Shown here piece by piece: positions 9,657-18,604 of a stretch of DNA of 64,000 bases; position 1 is the stretch's first letter, and each line of letters starts with the position of its first letter. This stretch comes from Desulfuromonas sp. CSMB_57 (GTDB lineage: Bacteria > Desulfobacterota > Desulfuromonadia > Desulfuromonadales > Syntrophotaleaceae): contig NZ_JAFCIY020000023.1 in assembly GCF_020194955.2 (NCBI RefSeq), positions 310,001 through 374,000 on the forward strand. The letters are read 5' to 3'. The notes beneath the pieces are model-generated. The model saw only the letters and a program-made list of their open reading frames with translations, had not been told where the DNA came from and did not search any database. The position numbers were made by a program, and so were the translations under genes.

Positions 9657-11039
9657 ATGAAAAAATATTACCTGGAAACGTTCGGTTGCCAGATGAATGT
9701 GGTTGATTCCGAGCAGATCGAGGATCAACTGCGGCAACTGGGCTACCGGTCGGTGTCGGAACCGGCCGCTGCCGACTTGATTCTGCTCAATACCTGTTCC
9801 ATCCGAGCCCGGGCGGAACGCAAGGTTTACGGACATCTGGGCCGTTTCAAGCCCCTTAAGGAGCGCAATCCCGAGCTGATCCTGGCCGTCGGTGGTTGCG
9901 TCGCCCAGCAGGAAGGGGCCCGGATGCTGCAGAAGGTGCCCTATCTCGATATGGTTTTCGGCACCCACAATGTTCACCGGCTGGCGGAAATGGTCCGGCA
10001 GGTGGAAAGTCGTCGTGCGCGGCCCGTAGCGGTGGAATTTCTCGACCCCGAAACCCGACGCCGGCTATTTCCGCGGCGCGTTGCCACGGACAGCATCACC
10101 CGTTTCGTCACGGTCATTCAGGGTTGCGACAATTTCTGCAGCTACTGCATCGTGCCCTACGTGCGCGGCCGCGAGGTCAGCCGCCCCCACGGCGAAATTC
10201 TGGCCGAGGTGGTGCAGTTGGTCGAACAGGGGGTGCGCGAAGTCACCTTCATCGGTCAGAACGTCAATTCCTACGGTCGAAAGGAAGCGGGGGAGATCTC
10301 TTTCGCCGAACTGCTGCGCCGGGTCGAAGACATCGCCGGGCTGGAGCGGGTGCGTTTCGTCACCTCCCATCCCAAGGATTTGTCCGATGAACTCATCGAT
10401 TGCTTCGGTGATCTGGCCAAGCTCTGCAACCATATCCACCTGCCGGTGCAGGCCGGCTCCGATCGCATCCTGACCGCCATGCGGCGCGGCTATGGACGGG
10501 ACCAGTACCTCGAACGGGTGGCCCGCCTGCGCCGGGCCTGTCCGGATATCCGCATTACCTCGGATATCATCGTCGGCTTTCCCGGGGAAACGGCCGAGGA
10601 TTTCGCACAGACCATGGATCTGCTGGAACAGGCCCGGTTCGCCGAAATCTATTCCTTTCTCTATTCGGCCCGGCCCGAGACGGCCGCCGCCCGCCTTAAG
10701 GATGCAACGCCGAAAGCGGACCACCAGGCCCGTTTCGAGCGCCTGGTCGCCCGTCAGGAAGAGATCAGTCGCGACTATCGGGAGGCGGACCTGGGGCGTG
10801 TGGTCCCGGTTCTGGTCGAAGGCGCCAGTCGCCAGGGTGCCGGCCAACTGTTCGGCCGCACCGGTTGGAACCGCATCGTCAACTTCGACGGTGACCCGGC
10901 CCTCATCGGCCGGATGGTTGCGGTGCGACTCACCGCCGCCCAGCGCAACTCTCACATCGGCGAAGTGGTGCCATGCAGTACCGCATGTGAGCACCGCCTT
11001 CAACCTTCAGCCTTCAGCCTTCAGTCTGGTTCCTTATGA
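9657..11039 (+). CDS. miaB: tRNA-2-methylthio-N6-dimethylallyladenosine synthase MiaB
   Basis: 460 residues from ATG 9657, chosen because MKKYYLETFGCQMN is the canonical MiaB start; the ribosome binding site is weak. The UPF0004 domain has the first cluster cysteines (GCQMN, NTCSIR, GGCVAQ). The radical-SAM motif CxxxCxxC is GCDNFCSYCIVP. A C-terminal TRAM domain follows (VLVEGASRQGAGQLFGR). MiaB adds the methylthio group to i6A37 of tRNAs reading UNN codons. The last ~17 residues are encoded by a heptanucleotide repeat and its flanks and are not conserved protein. The stop overlaps the next ATG (ATGA). Confidence 0.96.
   Translation: MKKYYLETFGCQMNVVDSEQIEDQLRQLGYRSVSEPAAADLILLNTCSIRARAERKVYGHLGRFKPLKERNPELILAVGGCVAQQEGARMLQKVPYLDMVFGTHNVHRLAEMVRQVESRRARPVAVEFLDPETRRRLFPRRVATDSITRFVTVIQGCDNFCSYCIVPYVRGREVSRPHGEILAEVVQLVEQGVREVTFIGQNVNSYGRKEAGEISFAELLRRVEDIAGLERVRFVTSHPKDLSDELIDCFGDLAKLCNHIHLPVQAGSDRILTAMRRGYGRDQYLERVARLRRACPDIRITSDIIVGFPGETAEDFAQTMDLLEQARFAEIYSFLYSARPETAAARLKDATPKADHQARFERLVARQEEISRDYREADLGRVVPVLVEGASRQGAGQLFGRTGWNRIVNFDGDPALIGRMVAVRLTAAQRNSHIGEVVPCSTACEHRLQPSAFSLQSGSL
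10997..11024. repeat. (CCTTCAG)n heptanucleotide array inside the 3' end of miaB
   Basis: One imperfect (CCTTCAA) and three perfect CCTTCAG units in direct tandem. They are translated as part of miaB (LQPSAFS). Same family as arrays at 11725, 24214 and 27696. Confidence 0.95.
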
Positions 11040-11719
11040 TCGATCTGCATACCCATTCCATTTTCAGCGACGGCGAACTGATCCCGGCCGAACTGACGCG
11101 GCGCGCCGCAGTGGCCGGCTACCGGGCCATGGCCATCACCGATCACGGCGATTTTTCCAACATGGATCTGATTATCCCGCGCCTGGTTCGGGTTGCCGCC
11201 GAGTTGGGTGCGGCCTGGGGCCTGACCGTGGTGCCGGGCATCGAACTGACCCATGTGCCGCCGGCCATGATTGCCGCTGCGGCCGCCGAAGCCCGCCGTC
11301 TCGGTGCCCAACTGGTGGTCTGCCACGGCGAAACCATCGTCGAACCGGTGGCGCCGGGCACCAACCGCGCCGCTCTGGAAGCGGATATCGACATTCTCGC
11401 CCATCCTGGTCTGATTGAACCGGACGAGGTGGTCCTGGCGGCCCGGCGCGGCATCTGCCTGGAAATTACCACCCGCGGCGGCCACTCCCTGTGCAACGGC
11501 CATGTCGCCAAGCTGGCGCTGCAGCATGGCGCCTCGCTGGTGGTCAATACGGACAGCCATGCGCCCGGCGATCTGACGCCCCTGGACCGGGCCCGCCGCA
11601 TCGCCCTGGGCGCCGGCCTCAGCCCCGCCCAGTTCGAACAGGCCCGCCGCAACGCCGAGCAGCTGGTGCGCCGGATAACCGGCCAGGAATGGCCGGCAAA
11701 CCCGCCAAGCCGAGAGTAG
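11036..11719 (+). CDS. PHP-domain phosphoesterase (histidinol-phosphatase-like)
   Basis: 227 residues with PHP metal-binding motifs in order: MIDLHTHSIFSDGE (HxH), ITDHGDFSNM (DHxD-like), PGIEL, VCHGE, ILAHPG and NTDSHAPGD. Family members hydrolyse phosphoesters such as histidinol phosphate. This short stand-alone form could equally be a PHP phosphatase of unknown substrate. The ATG overlaps the miaB stop, and an M42 peptidase gene follows after a repeat array. Confidence 0.85.
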   Translation: MIDLHTHSIFSDGELIPAELTRRAAVAGYRAMAITDHGDFSNMDLIIPRLVRVAAELGAAWGLTVVPGIELTHVPPAMIAAAAAEARRLGAQLVVCHGETIVEPVAPGTNRAALEADIDILAHPGLIEPDEVVLAARRGICLEITTRGGHSLCNGHVAKLALQHGASLVVNTDSHAPGDLTPLDRARRIALGAGLSPAQFEQARRNAEQLVRRITGQEWPANPPSRE

Positions 11720-11724
11720 GGCTA

Positions 11725-11745
11725 CCTTCAGCCTTCAGTCTTCAG
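11725..11745. repeat. heptanucleotide array between the PHP gene and the M42 peptidase gene
   Basis: CCTTCAG, CCTTCAG, TCTTCAG in tandem, beginning 6 bp after the PHP stop codon. Confidence 0.93.
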
Positions 11746-11773
11746 CCTAAAACACCACAAGGACATCAACCAT

Positions 11774-12844
11774 ATGGAAGAACGCAGCATCGCTTTTTTG
11801 CAGGCACTGGTGGAAACCCCGAGCCCGTCCGGTTTTGAACAGCCGGTCCAGCGCCTCATCCGGCACGAGTTGGCCGAGGTGGCGGATGAACTGCACACCG
11901 ATGTCATGGGCAATGTCATCGCCTGCCTGAAATCCGGGGCCGCCGATGCCCTGCGGGTCATGCTGGCCGGCCATTGCGACGAGATCGGCTTCATGGTCCG
12001 CTATATCGACGATGCCGGATTCATCTACTTTGCTCCCATCGGCGGTATCGATGCCCACCTGGTGCCCGGTCAACGGATTCAGATCCATGCTGCCGGGGGC
12101 ATCGTACCGGGGGTGGTCGGCAAGAAACCCATCCATCTCATGGAACCCAAGGACCGCGAAACCGTGGTCAAATTGACCAGCCAGTTCATCGACATCGGCT
12201 GCGCCGACGGCGCGGCGGCCCGGGAGTTGGTTGCCGTCGGCGATCCCATCACCTTCGCCGCCGGATTCCAGCGTCTGCAGGGCGAGTTGGTCTCCTCCCG
12301 CGGTTTCGACGACAAGATGGGCGCCTTCATCGTCGCCGAAGTGCTCAAAGAGGTGCGGCGCCGGGGCGCGCCGCCGGTTGAGTTGTACGGAGTGTCGACG
12401 GTCCAGGAAGAGGTTGGTCTGCGCGGTGCCACCACCAGTACCTACGGCGTCAATCCGGACGTTGGTATCGCCATCGATGTCGGTTTCGCCAGCGACTGTC
12501 CGGGGGTGGAAAAGAAGGAGCTGGGAGAATTCAAGGTCGGCGGCGGGCCCATCGTATCCCGCGGCGCCAACATCAATCCGGCGCTGTTCGACCTGCTGGT
12601 GGCCACGGCCCGGGACGAGAACATCGCCATTCAGATCATGGGGTCGCCGCGCGGCACCGGCACCGACGCCAACGCCATGCAACTGTCCCGTGCCGGGGTT
12701 GCCACGGCACTGCTGCAGGTTCCCCTGCGCTACATGCATTCGCCGGTGGAGGTGCTGTCCCTGGCCGATATCGAGGCCACCATCCGTCTGCTGGTGGCGG
12801 TGGTGCAACGCCTGAGTCGTGATTTCAGCTTCATCCCCAATTAG
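11774..12844 (+). CDS. M42-family aminopeptidase (glutamyl aminopeptidase/FrvX type)
   Basis: 356 residues. Metal-binding motifs of the M42 (tetrahedral aminopeptidase) family are visible: AGHCDEIGFMV, DDKMGAF, VQEEVGLRG (catalytic Glu pair) and AIDVGFASDCPG. The C-terminal SPRGTGTDANAMQ and MHSPVEVLSL complete the site. These enzymes trim N-terminal residues from peptides in the cytoplasm. AAGGA lies upstream of the ATG. The TAG stop coincides with the left end of a MITE-like inverted repeat element, so the original 3' end may have been altered by its insertion. Confidence 0.92.
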   Translation: MEERSIAFLQALVETPSPSGFEQPVQRLIRHELAEVADELHTDVMGNVIACLKSGAADALRVMLAGHCDEIGFMVRYIDDAGFIYFAPIGGIDAHLVPGQRIQIHAAGGIVPGVVGKKPIHLMEPKDRETVVKLTSQFIDIGCADGAAARELVAVGDPITFAAGFQRLQGELVSSRGFDDKMGAFIVAEVLKEVRRRGAPPVELYGVSTVQEEVGLRGATTSTYGVNPDVGIAIDVGFASDCPGVEKKELGEFKVGGGPIVSRGANINPALFDLLVATARDENIAIQIMGSPRGTGTDANAMQLSRAGVATALLQVPLRYMHSPVEVLSLADIEATIRLLVAVVQRLSRDFSFIPN

Positions 12845-13002
12845 TGTCCCGTGCGGTTAGTTGTGTCAAGAAATTCTGAGAAATTTTGGTTGCCGGCAAG
12901 GCGCGCCGCCGCAGGCCTAGCCAGAGTTAAGCCGAGAAGGCGGAACGCAGCCGGCGACCAAAAGGGCCGGAATTTGAAGACAGGACTAACCGCACGGGAC
13001 GC
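12844..13002. mobile_element. MITE-like hairpin element flanked by TA
   Basis: Outer terminal inverted repeats: 16 bp perfect (12846-12861 GTCCCGTGCGGTTAGT and 12985-13000 its reverse complement), extending to 20 bp with one mismatch at 12842-12861 and 12985-13004. An inner 14-bp arm pair lies at 12884-12897 and 12950-12963 (one G-U-type mismatch). TA at 12842-12843 and 13003-13004 flanks the element, as expected for IS630/mariner-type insertion. No ORF is present, so a transposase would have to act in trans. Confidence 0.7.
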
Positions 13003-13120
13003 TAGGAACAAATCAGTTCGCCGACGGGGCATGAGGCTCGGCTCCACGACTGCTGAACGGTTCCTCCAGGGTCGGTGCACCGCGTGTACCCGACTTTGGT
13101 TTTGGTGCGCCCGATAAGTC

Positions 13121-13150
13121 TTGACAGCGACCAGGCGGTTCAGTCAGAAT
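13121..13150 (+). promoter_or_regulatory. sigma-70 promoter of guaB
   Basis: TTGACA (13121-13126), 18 nt, CAGAAT (13145-13150), 40 bp upstream of the guaB ATG. It lies outside the MITE-like element. The 100 bp between element and promoter contain no gene. Confidence 0.6.
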
Positions 13151-13160
13151 GCGCGATTAA

Positions 13161-14666
<1,506 letters not shown>

Positions 14667-14736
14667 ACTGCGCGCAGTCACTGCTCACCAACGGGTCGCG
14701 GGGCGCACCGGCCCCGAACCGTTTTTTGGAGATTCC

Positions 14737-16299
14737 ATGTCCCAGGATATTCACGGCGAAAAGATACTGATCCTCGATTTCGGTTCCCAGTATACCCAGC
14801 TCATCGCCCGGCGGGTGCGCGAAGCCCATGTCTATTGCGAACTGCATCCCTTCGATATGGAGCTGGAGGCGATCCGGGCCTTCGCACCGCGCGGCATCAT
14901 CCTTTCCGGCGGGCCCAAGTCGGTCTATGACGAGGGCGCTCCCGCGGTGGCCGAGGCCCTGTTCGAACTCGGTGTGCCGGTGCTCGGCATCTGCTACGGC
15001 ATGCAGTTGCTGGCCCGCCATTTCGGCGGCGAGGTGGTGCCCGCCGGCAAGCGCGAATACGGCCACGCCGAGTTGCACGCCGTGGGTCGGCCGGGACCGC
15101 TGTTCGAAGAGTTTTTCATCGAGGGCAAGAGCCCGGTGTGGATGAGTCACGGCGACCATGTTTCCCAAGTCCCGGCCGGATTCGAGGTGGTGGCGCGCAC
15201 CGAAAACGCCCCGGTCTGCGCCATCCAGGATGTCGCCCGCCGCCTCTACGGAGTGCAGTTCCATCCCGAAGTGAACCATACTCCCCACGGCGAACAGCTG
15301 CTCGATAGCTTTGTGCGCCAGATTTGCGGCTGCAGCGGTCAGTGGACGCCGGGCCATATCATCGAGGACGCCATTGCCCGCATCCGCCGGCAGGTCGGCT
15401 CCGAGCGGGTCATCCTTGGTCTGTCCGGGGGCGTCGATTCCTCGGTGGCGGCGGCTTTGATTCAACGCGCCATCGGCGACCAGCTGACCTGCGTGTTCGT
15501 CGACAACGGCTTGTTGCGGCTTGGCGAAGGCGATCAGGTGATGCGCACCTTTGCCGCCAACATGGGCGTCAACGTAATCCGGGTCAATGCCGAGGAGCGG
15601 TTTCTCGGTGCCCTGGCCGGAGAGACGGATCCGGAGCGCAAGCGCAAGATCATCGGCAACCTGTTCGTCCAGATCTTTGAGGAGGAATCGGCCCGCATCG
15701 AGGATGCCCGCTGGCTGGCCCAGGGCACCATCTATCCCGACGTCATCGAATCCGCCGGCGCCAAGACCGGCAAGGCGCACAACATCAAGAGTCACCACAA
15801 CGTCGGCGGATTGCCGGAGCATATGAAGCTGAAGCTGCTGGAGCCCCTGCGCGAACTGTTCAAGGACGAGGTGCGGGCCATCGGCGAGGAACTGGGCCTG
15901 CCGCACCAGATGGTATACCGTCATCCCTTCCCGGGACCCGGCCTCGGCGTGCGCATTCTCGGCGAAGTCAAACTGGAATACGCCGATATTCTGCGCCGCG
16001 CCGACGCCATCTACATCGAGGAACTCTATCGTACCGGCCATTACGATAAGATCAGCCAGGCCTTCGCCGTGTTCCTGCCGGTGCGCAGCGTCGGTGTCAT
16101 GGGTGATGGCCGCACCTATGAGTACGTCATTGCTCTGCGCGCGGTGGAAACCAAGGACTTCATGACCGCCGGCTGGTACCCGCTGCCCTACGCCGACATG
16201 GCCTATATCAGCAACCGGATCATCAACGAGGTCAAGGGCGTCAACCGGGTGGTCTACGACATTTCCAGCAAGCCGCCGGCGACCATCGAGTGGGAGTGA
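14737..16299 (+). CDS. guaA: GMP synthase (glutamine-hydrolysing)
   Basis: 520 residues from ATG 14737. The class-I glutamine amidotransferase domain has [10 protein letters not shown] with the nucleophilic Cys and FHPEVNHT. The ATP-pyrophosphatase P-loop is [13 protein letters not shown]. The dimerisation domain ends with the conserved PPATIEWE. It aminates XMP to GMP. Second gene of the guaBA operon. Confidence 0.98.
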   Translation: MSQDIHGEKILILDFGSQYTQLIARRVREAHVYCELHPFDMELEAIRAFAPRGIILSGGPKSVYDEGAPAVAEALFELGVPVLGICYGMQLLARHFGGEVVPAGKREYGHAELHAVGRPGPLFEEFFIEGKSPVWMSHGDHVSQVPAGFEVVARTENAPVCAIQDVARRLYGVQFHPEVNHTPHGEQLLDSFVRQICGCSGQWTPGHIIEDAIARIRRQVGSERVILGLSGGVDSSVAAALIQRAIGDQLTCVFVDNGLLRLGEGDQVMRTFAANMGVNVIRVNAEERFLGALAGETDPERKRKIIGNLFVQIFEEESARIEDARWLAQGTIYPDVIESAGAKTGKAHNIKSHHNVGGLPEHMKLKLLEPLRELFKDEVRAIGEELGLPHQMVYRHPFPGPGLGVRILGEVKLEYADILRRADAIYIEELYRTGHYDKISQAFAVFLPVRSVGVMGDGRTYEYVIALRAVETKDFMTAGWYPLPYADMAYISNRIINEVKGVNRVVYDISSKPPATIEWE

Positions 16300-16303
16300 G
16301 GCG

Positions 16304-17329
16304 GTGGCGAACCGCCCGTCGCGCCCTGCGGGTCGTCCGTCCCGCCGCTATAGCCAGGCGGGGCGGCTGCATGACCTGATCCGGCTGCTGGAGGCCCGCA
16401 ACGGTGCCACCGTCGAAGAACTGGCCGAAGAGTGCGGCGTCACCCGTCGTACCGTCTATCGCGATCTGCAGGCTATCGAAGCGGCCGGCTACCCCTTGAT
16501 GCGGGAGCCGGCCGGCGACGAACGCGGCCGGGTTGTGTATCGATTTCTGACCGGCTTCTCCCGCATCCCCCCCATCACCTTTTCCCTGCCCGAACTGATG
16601 ACCCTCTACCTGTGCCGAGGTCAGCTCGGCTTTCTGCAGGGTACCCCCTTTCTTGACGACCTCGATGCCGTTCTCGGCCGCATCCGTGCCGGCCTGCCGC
16701 CGCGCAGCGTCGCCCACCTGGAGCGTCTGGCCGAAGCCGTGACGCCGCGCTTCCAGGGGGTGCGTGATTACCGGGGGCAACGTGAGATTCTCGAGCAATT
16801 GCGCCAGGCCCTGCTGTACCAGTACCGCTGCACGGTTCGTTATGCGCCGGCCCGCCGGCCGGCGGCCGACTATCTCTGCGATCCCTACAGCCTGCTGTTC
16901 TACAAGGATGCCCTTTATCTGCTGGTATTCGCCCACAATCGCGGCGGCCTGCGCCGGCTGCTGGTGGACCGCATCGAAGCCGTGACCGTCAGCGGCGAAC
17001 GGTTCGACATGCCGGAGGACTTCAGCGCCGCTGCCGTTCATCAGGCGGCTTTCGGCCTGGTTGACGAGCAGCCCGAGGTGATCCGGATCCGGTTTCTGGC
17101 CGAAGTCGCTCATCTGGTTCGCGAGCGACTCTGGCATCCCAGTCAGCAACTCGACGACCAGGCCGACGGTTCCCTGATCCTGACCATGCAGGCCGGCGGC
17201 GAAAAGGAAGTCCTGGCCTGGCTTTATTCCTGGCTGCCGCACCTGCAGGTGCTGGCGCCCGAGGGGTTGCGCCGGTCCTTTGCCGACGGTCTGCAACAGG
17301 CCCTGCAAAAGGACCTTTCCGGTTTGTGA
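16304..17329 (+). CDS. HTH-WYL domain transcriptional regulator
   Basis: 341 residues from GTG 16304, 4 bp after guaA. An N-terminal DeoR-like helix-turn-helix (ATVEELAEECGVTRRTVYRDLQ) is followed by a WYL ligand-sensing domain (~170-240; YSLLFYKDALYLLVFAHN) and the WCX C-terminal extension. WYL proteins are often nucleic-acid- or nucleotide-responsive regulators. Targets are unknown; an inverted repeat at the 3' end of this gene is a possible operator for the downstream gene. It may be read through from guaBA. Confidence 0.85.
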   Translation: MANRPSRPAGRPSRRYSQAGRLHDLIRLLEARNGATVEELAEECGVTRRTVYRDLQAIEAAGYPLMREPAGDERGRVVYRFLTGFSRIPPITFSLPELMTLYLCRGQLGFLQGTPFLDDLDAVLGRIRAGLPPRSVAHLERLAEAVTPRFQGVRDYRGQREILEQLRQALLYQYRCTVRYAPARRPAADYLCDPYSLLFYKDALYLLVFAHNRGGLRRLLVDRIEAVTVSGERFDMPEDFSAAAVHQAAFGLVDEQPEVIRIRFLAEVAHLVRERLWHPSQQLDDQADGSLILTMQAGGEKEVLAWLYSWLPHLQVLAPEGLRRSFADGLQQALQKDLSGL

Positions 17330-17342
17330 CATATTCTGTCAC
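17326..17342. promoter_or_regulatory. inverted repeat, possible operator
   Basis: GTGACA-tattc-TGTCAC, a perfect 6-bp palindrome spanning the WYL gene stop codon and lying 56 bp upstream of the next ATG. A further GACA follows at ~17359. No terminator T run follows, so a protein-binding site is more likely than a terminator. Confidence 0.4.
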
Positions 17343-17397
17343 GGTCGTCCTGTATCCTGACACTGCGGATCCCTTCCACAGTCAAAGGAGGCGACTT

Positions 17398-17709
17398 ATG
17401 CTGGTCATGACCCTGGGCGAACAAAGCGGCGAAACCATCTATTTCGATATCCATCACCTGGAATGGCGTCAGGAGCGGGACAAGCCGCATTGGGCGGTTT
17501 CCGGCCTGCTCGGCGACGGCTGGTACGAGGGCGAGGTGCTGGTCGAGGTCGGCGAAAAATCGGAAGTCACCTTTGCCGATGAATGGCTCGGCCGACCGCA
17601 AATCGGCGAATTGTTTCAGCGCCTGGGGCGTGAACGGTTGCGCGAAGCCCTGGTGACGGCGGTGCGCCATGTTTCCTCCCATGGTGAGCTGTCGGCCTGG
17701 GCGGCCTGA
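17398..17709 (+). CDS. hypothetical protein, 103 aa
   Basis: ATG 17398 is preceded by AAAGGAGGCGACTT, an excellent ribosome binding site. The longer frame from 17326 is less likely. The protein is soluble with no signal peptide, rich in Glu and Trp (HHLEWRQERDKPHWAVSG, YEGEVLVEVGEKSEVTFADEW), with predicted beta strands then a C-terminal helix. No family recognised. It sits between the WYL regulator and the Maf gene. Confidence 0.75.
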   Translation: MLVMTLGEQSGETIYFDIHHLEWRQERDKPHWAVSGLLGDGWYEGEVLVEVGEKSEVTFADEWLGRPQIGELFQRLGRERLREALVTAVRHVSSHGELSAWAA

Positions 17710-17814
17710 CGAGCGCCGGTCAACCACCCAACAACTCCCGGAACGGGTTCCAGGGCATTGCTTTTGCCCCTGAATTCCAGTAAAAAGAGACAAATTCCTT
17801 CCAGGAGAGCGGCC

Positions 17815-18399
17815 ATGAAAATGGTGGTACTGGCTTCGACCAGCCCATACCGGATGCAGTTGCTGCGGCAGTTGGGCTTTCCCTTTCACGTGGCCGCGCC
17901 CCAGTTCGAGGAGCATATCGATCAGGCCATCGCGCCGGAGTTGCTGGTCAAACACCTGGCCGGCCACAAGGCCCGCAGCCTGGCGGAGAGTTACCCGGAT
18001 GCCCTGATCATCGGTGCCGACCAGGTGTTCGTCAACAGCCAGGGGCACATCCTCGGCAAACCGGGCAATTTCGAAACGGCGGTGCGGCAGCTGCGCTCCA
18101 TGGCCGGCAAGACCCATACCTTTTTTACCGGCCTGTCCGTCTATGACAGCATCAGCGGCGAAGCCCTGACCGATTTCGTCACCTATCGCGTGACCCTGCG
18201 GCCTTTGAGCGAGGAGCAGATTCGAAACTACCTGCGGCGGGAAAATCCCGTCGATTGTGCCGGTTCCTTCAAGATCGAAGGGTTGGGCATCGCCCTCATG
18301 AGTCGCCTGGAAGGCGAGGATTATACCTCCCTGATAGGATTGCCGCTCATCAAGCTCACCGACTTTCTCGCCTATTTCGGAGTTCACGTCCTTCAATAG
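17815..18399 (+). CDS. Maf-family nucleoside-triphosphate pyrophosphatase (YceF-like)
   Basis: 194 residues from ATG 17815 with AGGAGAG upstream. Motifs: ASTSPYRMQLLRQLG near the start, then LIIGADQVF and GKPGNFETAVRQLR, and SFKIEGLG. Maf proteins hydrolyse non-canonical nucleotides. The wording of the N-terminal motif resembles the YceF subgroup, which acts on 7-methyl-GTP, but subgroup assignment is tentative. Confidence 0.88.
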   Translation: MKMVVLASTSPYRMQLLRQLGFPFHVAAPQFEEHIDQAIAPELLVKHLAGHKARSLAESYPDALIIGADQVFVNSQGHILGKPGNFETAVRQLRSMAGKTHTFFTGLSVYDSISGEALTDFVTYRVTLRPLSEEQIRNYLRRENPVDCAGSFKIEGLGIALMSRLEGEDYTSLIGLPLIKLTDFLAYFGVHVLQ

Positions 18400-18460
18400 G
18401 CGGTGTATCTCCACCCGCTTCCCGCCCGATAATCGGGGATGCTTGGCGGCCGGGGCATGC

Positions 18461-18490
18461 TTGACGCTTTTGCTCCGAAAATGCTACAGT
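18461..18490 (+). promoter_or_regulatory. candidate sigma-70 promoter of dnaE
   Basis: TTGACG (18461-18466), 18 nt, TACAGT (18485-18490), about 115 bp upstream of the dnaE start. Confidence 0.5.
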
Positions 18491-18604
18491 GACGCACTTA
18501 TTTCCGGCTGACCGGTACGCACTTTTTCCGAACGTTGCGATATCGGTCTTTTTGTTTTCCGCCGCAGCCATGAAGGCTTGCCGGCAACTTTGATCTGGTA
18601 GGGC

